This document shows, piece by piece, positions 55,477 to 63,692 of a stretch of DNA of 64,000 nucleotides. The translations under genes were made by a program, and so were the position numbers. The notes under the pieces were generated by a model, which saw only the letters and a program-made list of their open reading frames with translations, did no database searches and was not told the origin of the DNA. Source of the stretch: Pontibacter diazotrophicus (GTDB taxonomy: Bacteria; Bacteroidota; Bacteroidia; Cytophagales; Hymenobacteraceae); NCBI RefSeq assembly GCF_003367245.1, contig NZ_QRGR01000028.1, positions 1-64,000 of the forward strand, given 5' to 3'. Each line of letters starts with the position of its first letter. Position 1 is the first letter of the stretch.

Positions 55477-56547
55477 ATGATTACAATCGCCATAGTTTTA
55501 TCCATAGTTCTTTTATTAGTCATCCTGTTTCTCCTTTTCAGGATAGGGACGCTGGCCTCAATTTTCAGAGGTTCATCGGAACGAGCTGCAGGTACTACTA
55601 AAACAAGTAACCGTGTAAACGGTACATTGCTCCTGCTTTTCCTTTTTGGTGGCGGAGCCGCTTTTGCCTGGTCTTTCATTGCTTCATGGGATGAAATGAA
55701 CCAGCCACTTGCCTCTGTGCATGGAGACTGGACGGACAGCCTGTTCTGGACGACCATGATCATCATCGGTATCGTGTTTGTTATCACGCAGATTCTGCTG
55801 TTCCTGTACTCTTACAAGTACCAGCACAAGGATGACAAACGAGCCTATTACTATCCGCATAACAACAAGATCGAAATTGTCTGGACCATGATTCCAGCTA
55901 TCGTGATGGCGCTGCTTGTATTCGGAGGCTGGCAGACCTGGACCAAAATCACGAGTGCTGCCCCTCAGGAAGCCATTGTGGTGGAAGTGATGGGGAAGCA
56001 GTTTAACTGGATGGTGCGCTACCCGGGCCCTGACGGCGAATTAGGTGTAGCAAAAACTACACTGATTACTGCTACAAATGAGTTCGGCGTTGATTTCTCA
56101 GACAGAAACGCGATGGATGACTTTATGCCGATGCAGATTCACGTGCCAAAGGGTAAGCCGGTGCTGTTTAAAATCCGTTCCAGAGACGTGATTCACAGTG
56201 TGTTCCTGCCTCACTTCCGCGTGAAGATGGATGCAGTGCCTGGTATGCCTACCAAGTTTTGGTTTGTGCCTACCAAAACCACCCAGGATATGCGCAATGA
56301 AACAGGTAACCCTGATTTCAACTATGAACTGGCCTGTACAGAAGTTTGCGGACGTGGTCACTTTGCCATGCGCTTTATACTTGTAGTAGATGAGGAGGAG
56401 GAATATGAAGAATGGTTAGCTGCACAGACACCTTTTGTTGAGCAAAACCCTGACGTGCTAGCTAAATTCTCGACTGAAGCCCCTGAACAAATTGTGCTTG
56501 GGGAATCAACTGAAAAGAAAGCAGAAGAAGTAAAAACAGAGTTGTAG
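55477..56547 (+). CDS. coxB: Cytochrome c oxidase subunit II
   Basis: This 356-residue protein carries a complete CuA site: C287-T-E-V-C291-G-R-G-H295-F-A-M298. Upstream are the membrane helices and an IHSVFLPHFRVKMDAVPGMP segment. It has extra N-terminal hydrophobic segments (ITIAIVLSIVLLLVILFLLF and LLLLFLFGGGAAFAW) before the two usual subunit II helices. The C-terminal periplasmic domain faces ACIII, and its CuA centre takes electrons from c-type hemes. No cytochrome c domain is fused. Confidence 0.95.
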   Translation: MITIAIVLSIVLLLVILFLLFRIGTLASIFRGSSERAAGTTKTSNRVNGTLLLLFLFGGGAAFAWSFIASWDEMNQPLASVHGDWTDSLFWTTMIIIGIVFVITQILLFLYSYKYQHKDDKRAYYYPHNNKIEIVWTMIPAIVMALLVFGGWQTWTKITSAAPQEAIVVEVMGKQFNWMVRYPGPDGELGVAKTTLITATNEFGVDFSDRNAMDDFMPMQIHVPKGKPVLFKIRSRDVIHSVFLPHFRVKMDAVPGMPTKFWFVPTKTTQDMRNETGNPDFNYELACTEVCGRGHFAMRFILVVDEEEEYEEWLAAQTPFVEQNPDVLAKFSTEAPEQIVLGESTEKKAEEVKTEL

Positions 56548-56566
56548 CATTTAAATACTTTTGACT

Positions 56567-58393
56567 ATGTCGAGTACAGATATTCACATCGATCACGATA
56601 TACATCATGCGCATGATGAGCATGATCACCATCTTGACCAAAACTTCTTTGAGAAGTATATCTTTAGCCAGGACCATAAAACCATTGCCAAACAATACCT
56701 TTTTTCCGGTATTTTCTGGGCTTTCATAGGTGGATTCCTGTCGATTCTGTTTCGCTTGCAGCTGGGCTGGCCAGAGGCGACGTTCACGTTCCTGGAGCCA
56801 ATCCTGGGCGGCTGGATTGAAAACGGAAAGCTGAACCCGGAGTTCTACCTGGCTTTGGTAACCATGCACGGTACCATCATGGTGTTCTTTGTGTTAACAG
56901 CAGGACTGAGTGGTACCTTCAGTAACTTCCTGATTCCATTGCAGGTTGGTGCCCGCGACATGGCATCCGGTTTCATGAACATGCTGTCGTACTGGATATT
57001 CTTCTTGGCAAGTGTTATCCTGTTCACTTCCCTGTTCCTGGAAACAGGTCCTGCATCTGGTGGCTGGACAGTTTACCCGCCACTAAGCGCCTTGCCACAA
57101 GCGATGGAAGGCTCTAAAGGCGGTATGACTTTGTGGCTTATCAGTATGGCCCTGTTTATTGTATCGCAGCTGCTAGGTGGTGTGAACTATATCACGACAG
57201 TTATCAACCTGAGAACAAAAGGTATGTCCATGACGAAGCTTCCTCTAACTATTTGGGCCTTCTTCCTGACAGCTATCCTGGGTTTGCTTGCCTTCCCGGT
57301 TCTTTTCTCTGCTGCCCTTCTGTTGATTTTTGACAGAAGCTTCGGTACAAGCTTCTTCCTGTCTGATATCTTCATCGCAGGTGAGGCACTTTCTAACACA
57401 GGTGGTAGTCCAATCCTCTTCCAGCACTTGTTCTGGTTCCTGGGTCACCCGGAGGTATACATCGTAATTATGCCGGCTTTCGGTATCGTGTCTGAAGTAA
57501 TCGCGACAAACGCACGCAAGCCAATCTTTGGTTACAGAGCGATGATTGGTTCCCTGATTGGTATCTCTCTGCTGTCTTTCGTAGTGTGGGCGCACCACAT
57601 GTTCGTAACCGGTATGAACCCTTTCCTTGGCTCGGTGTTCATGTTCCTGACGCTGATTATTGCAGTACCTTCTGCTGTAAAAGTATTTAACTGGCTGGCA
57701 ACCCTCTGGAGAGGTAACATCCGCTTTACAGCTGCCATGATGTTTGCTGTTGGCTTTGTATCCCTGTTCATCTCAGGAGGTCTGACAGGTATTATCTTGG
57801 GTAACTCTGCGCTGGATATTCAGTTGCACGATACTTATTTCGTAGTGGCTCACTTCCACCTTGTAATGGGTGCAGCTGCCTTCTTCGGTATGTTTGCCGG
57901 TGTTTACCACTGGTTCCCTAAGATGTTCGGCCGCCTGATGGATGAGAAACTAGGCTACGTTCACTTCTGGTTGACATTCGTGTCTGTTTACCTGGTGTTC
58001 ATGCCGATGCACTACATCGGTATTGCAGGCTTCCCAAGAAGATATTACGCCTGGACTGGTTTTGAGGCATTCAGTGGATTCGCGGATATGAACACGTTTA
58101 TCAGTATCTCTGCCATTCTTGGGTTTACTGCACAGTTCATCTTCCTGTTCAACTTTGTTTACAGCATTATACGTGGCCGTAAATCAACTGCTAACCCATG
58201 GCACTCTAACACGCTGGAGTGGACAACACCGGTGTTGCCAGGGCATGGTAACTGGCCAGGAGAGATTCCTGCTGTTTACAGATGGCCTTACGACTATAGC
58301 AAGCCTGGTTCTGTTGAAGACTATATTCCACAAAACATACCTTTCTCTCAAACGCAGTCATCAAACCTGCCGCAGGAGCGAGATTTTGAATAA
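56567..58393 (+). CDS. coxA: Cytochrome c oxidase subunit I (A1-type)
   Basis: ATG 56567 gives a 608-residue subunit I with a His-rich N-terminus (HIDHDIHHAHDEHDHHLD), perhaps a copper-handling extension. Key residues are the H294-P-E296-V-Y298 motif (CuB His, and the Glu typical of the A1 group), the heme a3/a His pair H429 and H431 in HDTYFVVAHFHLVMG, and a first-helix-region His in VTMHGTIMVFF. It reduces O2 at the heme a3-CuB site and pumps protons. It is the largest oxidase gene, 19 bp after coxB and 8 bp before ctaA. Confidence 0.96.
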   Translation: MSSTDIHIDHDIHHAHDEHDHHLDQNFFEKYIFSQDHKTIAKQYLFSGIFWAFIGGFLSILFRLQLGWPEATFTFLEPILGGWIENGKLNPEFYLALVTMHGTIMVFFVLTAGLSGTFSNFLIPLQVGARDMASGFMNMLSYWIFFLASVILFTSLFLETGPASGGWTVYPPLSALPQAMEGSKGGMTLWLISMALFIVSQLLGGVNYITTVINLRTKGMSMTKLPLTIWAFFLTAILGLLAFPVLFSAALLLIFDRSFGTSFFLSDIFIAGEALSNTGGSPILFQHLFWFLGHPEVYIVIMPAFGIVSEVIATNARKPIFGYRAMIGSLIGISLLSFVVWAHHMFVTGMNPFLGSVFMFLTLIIAVPSAVKVFNWLATLWRGNIRFTAAMMFAVGFVSLFISGGLTGIILGNSALDIQLHDTYFVVAHFHLVMGAAAFFGMFAGVYHWFPKMFGRLMDEKLGYVHFWLTFVSVYLVFMPMHYIGIAGFPRRYYAWTGFEAFSGFADMNTFISISAILGFTAQFIFLFNFVYSIIRGRKSTANPWHSNTLEWTTPVLPGHGNWPGEIPAVYRWPYDYSKPGSVEDYIPQNIPFSQTQSSNLPQERDFE

Positions 58394-58401
58394 ATTTATT
58401 A

Positions 58402-59478
58402 ATGGCTAAAAAGTCATTTTACAGTACAAGATTTAGAAATATTGGCTTAGTAACAGTTTTTGCTGTTTACTTCCTGATATTAGTCGGAGGAATCGTACGA
58501 AGCACAGGTTCCGGAATGGGTTGCCCAGACTGGCCGAAATGCTTCGGCAGTTGGGTTCCTCCGACTGATGTCAGCCAATTACCAGAAGATTACCTGGAGG
58601 TATACAAACAGAAGCGAATAGAGAAAAACGAGAAGTTAGCTGCTAATTTAGACAAACTTGGGTTTGAACAACTGGCCGCCTCTATCTTCTCCCATCCAAG
58701 TCAGTACATCGAAACAGAGTTCAATGCAACCAAGACCTGGATCGAGTACGTGAATCGCTTAGTAGGTGTACTGATAGGTATTTTTGTTTTTCTGACAGTT
58801 GTGTATGCTGTCCCGTATCTCAGGCGCGACAAAGCCGTTTTCTATTTAGCGCTGGGAAGTTTTGTGCTGGTGGGGCTGCAGGGTTGGTTAGGTTCTATTG
58901 TTGTCTCTACTAATCTATTGCCAATTACAGTAACAGTGCACATGGCACTGGCGCTGGTGTTGGTGGCAATGCTGCAATATGCTGTTGCACGTGCGCAAAA
59001 AGATGATTTTAACAGTCATTTTGTCTACTCACCAAAGATAAACGGGCTTTTGTGGTTGCTGGGTCTGATAACTTTCGGGCAGATACTATTGGGCACACAG
59101 GTACGGGAAGAGGTAGATATTATAGCGTCTGTGTTAGGAGACGCAAACAGAGAGCAATGGATTGGAGAGCTAGGTATCAATTTTTATATACACCGTTCCT
59201 TTTCTATTCTGGTGCTGGGCCTGCACCTATATGTTGCTTTCCTGCTTTACGGGCTAAAAGACAGGGCCATTAGGAAAATGACTCACTTTATGCTGGCAAT
59301 AGTAGCCTTGGAAATAGTGCTAGGTATAGGTTTGGCTTATTTTGCTATACCCCCGGTGCTACAACCGCTGCACTTAACCTTTGCCGCTTTACTGTTTGGT
59401 CTGCAGTTTCAATTGTTGATAGTTTATCATTATGCCTCTCGTGAGGCTATTAAAAAGTCAGTAGTAGTTCATCGATAA
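58402..59478 (+). CDS. ctaA: Heme A synthase, COX15/CtaA family
   Basis: This 358-residue membrane protein with eight predicted helices converts heme O to heme A for the oxidase. The Cys pair C41-x5-C47 is in STGSGMGCPDWPKCFG. His motifs in helices appear in IEYVNRLVGVLIG-type and TVTVHMALALVLVAM segments, and in INFYIHRSFSILVLGLHLYV and PLHLTFAALLFGLQ. It is coupled with ctaB through a one-base overlap (stop/start at 59478). The order coxA-ctaA-ctaB fits the cofactor need of CoxA. Confidence 0.95.
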   Translation: MAKKSFYSTRFRNIGLVTVFAVYFLILVGGIVRSTGSGMGCPDWPKCFGSWVPPTDVSQLPEDYLEVYKQKRIEKNEKLAANLDKLGFEQLAASIFSHPSQYIETEFNATKTWIEYVNRLVGVLIGIFVFLTVVYAVPYLRRDKAVFYLALGSFVLVGLQGWLGSIVVSTNLLPITVTVHMALALVLVAMLQYAVARAQKDDFNSHFVYSPKINGLLWLLGLITFGQILLGTQVREEVDIIASVLGDANREQWIGELGINFYIHRSFSILVLGLHLYVAFLLYGLKDRAIRKMTHFMLAIVALEIVLGIGLAYFAIPPVLQPLHLTFAALLFGLQFQLLIVYHYASREAIKKSVVVHR

Positions 59479-60374
59479 TGTTAGTACAGCAAACTTCGTC
59501 GTTACTGCCTGCGTCGTCTATGGCACAAAAAGCAAAAGCGTATTTTAAACTCTTGAAGTTCAGATTAAGCTTTACTGTGGCTTTTTCCAGTGCTATTGGT
59601 TTTATATTAGGTTACCCGGGAGCCCATTACCTCAGTATCGCCCTGGTGATGTTAGGTGGGCTTTTAGTAACAGGCTCTGCTAATATCATTAATCAGGTAA
59701 TTGAGAAAGACCTGGACAAGCATATGAAGCGAACAGCAAAAAGACCCTTGCCTACAGGAGAGGTATCGGTAACAGAGGCTGTTATTTTCTGTGTGTTGCT
59801 GGGTGTTGCAGGCTTAACTTTACTTGGCTTTTACTTTAACTGGCTAACAGCAGCGCTTTCGCTTCTGTCTCTTGTCCTTTACGGTTTTGTGTATACACCC
59901 CTGAAGCGAGTAAGCCCTATTTGTGTGTTTGTAGGTGCCATACCAGGAGGTATGCCACCGCTTATCGGTTGGGTTGCGGCTACAGGTGTTTTAAGTGCCG
60001 AGGCATGGATACTTTTTGGTATTCAGTTTATATGGCAGTTTCCGCATTTCTGGGCGATAGCCTGGGTGCTGGACGACGACTACAAGAAGGCTGGGTTCAA
60101 GATGCTCCCGATGGAAGGAGGCAAGAACCTCAAAACAGCCATACAAATCATGATATATACCCTGATGCTAATACCATTGAGCCTGCTGCCTTTGCAGTTC
60201 GGTATGACAGGTGTTACATCAGCTATGATAGCGGTGGTATGTGGTGTGCTGTTCCTGGCCCAAACATTTTACCTGATGCGGACCTGCTCAAAGAAGGCAG
60301 CCATGAGCATCATGTTTGGGTCTTTTCTGTATCTGCCTATTGTGCAGATAGCATTTGTATTAGATAAGTTATAA
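59478..60374 (+). CDS. ctaB: Protoheme IX farnesyltransferase (heme O synthase)
   Basis: This 298-residue UbiA-family prenyltransferase with about nine membrane helices attaches farnesyl to heme B, giving heme O. The prenyl-diphosphate site is in ANIINQVIEKDLDKHMKRT, followed by AKRPLPTG. The second Asp-rich loop is WVLDDDYKKAGFKMLP, preceded by FIWQFPHFWAIAW. A second possible start is an ATG at 59520. It overlaps ctaA by one base. Confidence 0.95.
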   Translation: MLVQQTSSLLPASSMAQKAKAYFKLLKFRLSFTVAFSSAIGFILGYPGAHYLSIALVMLGGLLVTGSANIINQVIEKDLDKHMKRTAKRPLPTGEVSVTEAVIFCVLLGVAGLTLLGFYFNWLTAALSLLSLVLYGFVYTPLKRVSPICVFVGAIPGGMPPLIGWVAATGVLSAEAWILFGIQFIWQFPHFWAIAWVLDDDYKKAGFKMLPMEGGKNLKTAIQIMIYTLMLIPLSLLPLQFGMTGVTSAMIAVVCGVLFLAQTFYLMRTCSKKAAMSIMFGSFLYLPIVQIAFVLDKL

Positions 60375-60385
60375 GAGGGGTAGCC

Positions 60386-60970
60386 ATGGCTAACGAGCAA
60401 ATAAAAGAATCTAACACCACGACAGGGGTGCACCCATTAAAATTCTCCCTGTGGTTGATTATTATAAGTATTATCATGATGTTTGCAGCTTTTACGAGCG
60501 CATACATCGTAAGACGGGAAGAAGGTAACTGGCTGGAATTTGACCTGCCCAACATCCTTCTGATAAACACGGTCATCATTGTGCTTAGCAGCGTTACCAT
60601 GCAAATGGCGCACAATGCGGCTAAGAAGAATAACCTGAAGCAGCTTAAGTTCATGCTACTGGGCACCCTGATTTTAGGGGTCGCTTTCCTGATAGGGCAG
60701 TGGAATGGATGGGCTGACCTGGTGCAGAATAATATATACTTTGGAGGAACAGGAAGTAACCCTGCCGGCTCATTCCTGTATGTGCTAACAGGAGTGCACG
60801 GATTTCACCTGATAACAGGGTTGATATTCGTGGCTATCACGTTCTTCAGCAGTTTAAAGTACAAAGTGCACTCTAAAAATATGCTCCGCATACAATTGTG
60901 TACCACCTACTGGCACTTTTTGGGAGGACTTTGGCTATATTTGTATATATTCTTAAGAGTAAATCACTAA
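60386..60970 (+). CDS. Cytochrome c oxidase subunit III-like protein (first copy)
   Basis: This 194-residue membrane protein has about five helices. HPLKFSLWLIIISIIMMFAA-type sequence leads into AFTSAYIVRREEGNWLEF. A central ANSSV-like loop follows, and then LTGVHGFHLITGLIFV and TTYWHFLGGLWLYLYIFL, which match the conserved subunit III helices. It is 11 bp after ctaB and 23 bp before a second subunit III-like gene. In Bacteroidota, subunit III is commonly encoded as two genes in a row; here both are full-length proteins. Confidence 0.92.
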   Translation: MANEQIKESNTTTGVHPLKFSLWLIIISIIMMFAAFTSAYIVRREEGNWLEFDLPNILLINTVIIVLSSVTMQMAHNAAKKNNLKQLKFMLLGTLILGVAFLIGQWNGWADLVQNNIYFGGTGSNPAGSFLYVLTGVHGFHLITGLIFVAITFFSSLKYKVHSKNMLRIQLCTTYWHFLGGLWLYLYIFLRVNH

Positions 60971-60993
60971 ACACGTTTTTCAATACATAAACT

Positions 60994-61743
60994 ATGTCTT
61001 CTACTTCAACTACACTGGAAAAACCAAATTCAGGTACATGGGACGGTGGTAACGAGCCCTTGAAGGCGAGCTATGGTAAACTCATGATGTGGTTTTTCCT
61101 GCTCTCTGATGCGTTTACCTTTGGAGCTTTTCTAATTGTCTATGGTTTATCCCGCCACACGCACTTGCCTTACACAGGTGATCCGGAGGCTTTTGCCTAC
61201 TCCACCCAGTGGTGGCCGATACCAGAGAAAGTCTTCAATGCCTTCCCTGGTTTTCATGGGGTAGATCTTCCGCTTGCCTTCGTGGCCTTGATGACCATGA
61301 TACTTATCTTAAGTTCCGTAACCATGGTGTTAGCGGTAGAGGCAGGGCATAGAATGGACAAGAATGATGTCCAGAAGTGGTTGCTGTGGACAATCCTGTT
61401 TGGTGCTACTTTCTTAGGTTGCCAGGCGTGGGAGTGGGGTCACTTTATTACAGGTGATGAAGAAGGTATGCTTTTAGCTGATGGTTCGCGTATTTTTGGC
61501 GCTAACCTGACCGTAAACCAATACGGACCTCCCTTGTTCGCCGACCTGTTTTTCTTTATTACGGGTTTCCACGGTACACACGTGTTTTCAGGGGTTGTGC
61601 TGCTGATTATGATTTTCATCAACACAGTGAATGGTGTTTACCATAAGCGGGGGCACTATGAGATGGTGGAAAAAGTAGGCCTTTACTGGCACTTTGTAGA
61701 CCTGGTGTGGGTATTCGTATTCACATTCTTCTACCTTATCTAA
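60994..61743 (+). CDS. Cytochrome c oxidase subunit III-like protein (second copy)
   Basis: This 249-residue membrane protein has LMMWFFLLSDAFTFGAFLIV near the N-terminus, a long loop (STQWWPIPEKVFNAFPGFHG), and later QAWEWGHFI, ITGFHGTHVFSGVVLL and VGLYWHFVDLVWVFVFTFFY. The last two are subunit III hallmarks. It is larger than the first copy because of the extra loop. The role is a structural and proton-path subunit of the oxidase. An 84-bp gap follows, the largest in the operon after the first. Confidence 0.93.
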   Translation: MSSTSTTLEKPNSGTWDGGNEPLKASYGKLMMWFFLLSDAFTFGAFLIVYGLSRHTHLPYTGDPEAFAYSTQWWPIPEKVFNAFPGFHGVDLPLAFVALMTMILILSSVTMVLAVEAGHRMDKNDVQKWLLWTILFGATFLGCQAWEWGHFITGDEEGMLLADGSRIFGANLTVNQYGPPLFADLFFFITGFHGTHVFSGVVLLIMIFINTVNGVYHKRGHYEMVEKVGLYWHFVDLVWVFVFTFFYLI

Positions 61744-61827
61744 TCTTAAAGAAAATAACTTACAGCGTTTGCTTTAGTATACATATACAAGAGCAATTTA
61801 CTGTAGAACTATAGATATTCGAATCAT

Positions 61828-62169
61828 ATGGCACATCATCCTAATAACGACATGCACCATACTGGTGATATTCCTGAGGCACAAACCAGAGGTATCTGGA
61901 AAACATTTTTCATTCTTGTAGCTATTACGGCACTTGAGTTCGTGTTTGCTTTCTTTATGGATGCAGGTACTACCCGTAACGTTATCTTTATTATCCTGAC
62001 GCTATTTAAAGCTTTCTATATCGTAGCGGAATTCATGCACCTGAAGCATGAAACAAAAGCGCTGATATGGACCATCATCATTCCATTAGCGCTGATAGTG
62101 TGGCTGATGGTAGCGTTGCTTTCTGAAGGTAGTTACTACTTTAATTCGATTAATAGCTACTTCGAATAA
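61828..62169 (+). CDS. Cytochrome c oxidase subunit IV family protein
   Basis: This 113-residue protein has a His-rich start (AHHPNNDMHHTGDIPEAQ) and three membrane helices: about 24-43 (TFFILVAITALEFVFAFFMD), 50-68 (VIFIILTLFKAFYIVAEFMH) and 80-99 (IWTIIIPLALIVWLMVALL). It resembles the prokaryotic caa3-type subunit IV. It is probably needed for assembly or stability of the oxidase. It lies 12 bp before the sco gene. Confidence 0.9.
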   Translation: MAHHPNNDMHHTGDIPEAQTRGIWKTFFILVAITALEFVFAFFMDAGTTRNVIFIILTLFKAFYIVAEFMHLKHETKALIWTIIIPLALIVWLMVALLSEGSYYFNSINSYFE

Positions 62170-62181
62170 GTTAAAATCAAT

Positions 62182-62844
62182 ATGAGTAATTTAAAGGCAC
62201 TAATATTAGGAACCCTACTATTAGTGCCTATTCTTATTTTAGGCTTTATAGCTGTTTTTGGAGAACATCATTTCACGCTGCCAAACTACTATCCGAAGCT
62301 TGACGCCACCGGTCAAGTGCAGTATACAGCACAGGGCGATACTGTTTTCCATGAGATTCCCGATTTTACACTCCTTTCTAACGAAGGCAAGGTAATTACA
62401 GAAGCAGAACTGCAGGGAGATATTTATGTAACACATTTCTTTTCCACTGATTGCCCGCCGGCCTGTAAAAATATATCCTCGCAGTTAGTGCGTATACAGG
62501 AAACTTTTGAGGACAAACCTGAAGTTAAGATTGTATCCATTACAGTTGAACCCGAAAAAGATTCTGTAGAAGCGCTGCAAAACTATGCTGCTAATTATGG
62601 TGCAGAGGCCGGTAAGTGGTACTTTTTAACAGGTGACAAACAGGAGATTTTCAGATTGGCCAAAGAAGGCTTTTTCCTGCCTGAGGCCGAGTCGCAGCAG
62701 GGGCTTACACATAGTGAGCAATTGATGCTGGTAGATAAGGAAGGAAGAATAAGAGGTGTATACGAAGGTACAGACCTAAAGGAGATAGACCGGTTAAAGA
62801 CAGAAATAAACGTGTTGCTGGATGAATACAGTAAAAGAAAGTAA
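62182..62844 (+). CDS. SCO1/SenC family copper chaperone
   Basis: This 220-residue protein has an N-terminal membrane anchor (about 7-27) and a thioredoxin-like domain. The copper ligands are C91-P-P-A-C95 in FFSTDCPPACKNIS and a downstream His (H177) in LTHSEQLMLVD. Sco proteins deliver copper to CuA of subunit II. The end overlaps the start of the DUF420 gene by 23 bp, which implies translational coupling. Confidence 0.94.
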   Translation: MSNLKALILGTLLLVPILILGFIAVFGEHHFTLPNYYPKLDATGQVQYTAQGDTVFHEIPDFTLLSNEGKVITEAELQGDIYVTHFFSTDCPPACKNISSQLVRIQETFEDKPEVKIVSITVEPEKDSVEALQNYAANYGAEAGKWYFLTGDKQEIFRLAKEGFFLPEAESQQGLTHSEQLMLVDKEGRIRGVYEGTDLKEIDRLKTEINVLLDEYSKRK

Positions 62845-63382
62845 TAACAGGTTGACGAGTGGTGCAGACAAGAAGTTTCTGACCCTCATTGCAGTACTGT
62901 CTGTACTGATACCCATTGTGGTGGCTGCGCTGTTTTTTATGCCCAAAGAGGGCGGCAGTTCAGTAGATGTATCTTATCTGCCGGCTTTTCATGCTATCCT
63001 AAACTCATTGACAGCTATTGCGCTGGTGATAGGCTACTATAACGTGAAGCGGCAGAATGTAAAGGGGCACAGAGCGGCCATGCTGGCGGCTTTTAGCTTA
63101 TCGGCCATCTTTCTTGTATCTTATGTGACGTACCACTTTCTGGGAGAGCGCACGACCTATGGCGGAGAGGGAGCTTTAAAGTTTATTTATTACTTCATAC
63201 TCCTGACGCATATTGTGCTGGCTGTCGTTATTGTGCCACTGGTGCTGCTATCTGTCTATTTTGGTATCTCCAACCAATTGGCCCGTCACCGCCGCATTTC
63301 CCGCTGGACGTTCCCGATATGGCTGTACGTCGCCGTGACTGGTGTATTAGTTTATCTGCTGATATCGCCGTATTATAGTTAA
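62822..63382 (+). CDS. DUF420 family membrane protein
   Basis: This 186-residue protein has about five hydrophobic segments, including LIAVLSVLIPIVVAALFFM, LPAFHAILNSLTAIALVIGYY, AMLAAFSLSAIFLVSYVTYHF and IYYFILLTHIVLAVVIVPLV. DUF420 proteins commonly sit next to cytochrome oxidase and sco genes and resemble CtaM/YozB assembly factors. The exact role is unproven, but the context suggests help in CuB-site or oxidase assembly. It overlaps sco and precedes a small Cys protein. Confidence 0.9.
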   Translation: MNTVKESNNRLTSGADKKFLTLIAVLSVLIPIVVAALFFMPKEGGSSVDVSYLPAFHAILNSLTAIALVIGYYNVKRQNVKGHRAAMLAAFSLSAIFLVSYVTYHFLGERTTYGGEGALKFIYYFILLTHIVLAVVIVPLVLLSVYFGISNQLARHRRISRWTFPIWLYVAVTGVLVYLLISPYYS

Positions 63383-63414
63383 ACTTCTCAGTACCCTTAA
63401 CTGTTTTTCATAAG

Positions 63415-63681
63415 ATGAGACTGAAGATAAATAAAATATTCGCTGCTGTAGTGTTGAGCCTGATGCTGGTTTTTGCCGGCACCGATGCCTATAGCCAATG
63501 TGCCATGTGCCGTGCCACTGTTGAATCTAATGTGGGCACCGGTAAAGGGCATAATCATGAACCAGAGTCAGAAGTTGGTTCAGGCCTGAACACAGGTATC
63601 CTTTACCTGATGGTGATACCTTACCTGCTGATTGGCACGGTTGGCTTCCTATGGTATAAAAACAGCCGCAAAAAGGCGTAA
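63415..63681 (+). CDS. Small Cys-pair membrane protein at the end of the cox operon
   Basis: I do not recognise a named family. The 88-residue protein has a signal peptide (about 1-27). It then has a CxxC motif at C29-C32 (SQCAMCRATVESN), a His/Glu-rich part (GHNHEPESEVGSG), a membrane helix at about 61-80, and a basic end (YKNSRKKA). The position directly after sco and the DUF420 gene, and the Cys/His content, suggest a copper- or heme-related assembly role, but this is inference. It is the last intact gene of the operon. Confidence 0.75.
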   Translation: MRLKINKIFAAVVLSLMLVFAGTDAYSQCAMCRATVESNVGTGKGHNHEPESEVGSGLNTGILYLMVIPYLLIGTVGFLWYKNSRKKA

Positions 63682-63692
63682 GTCAACCCTCT

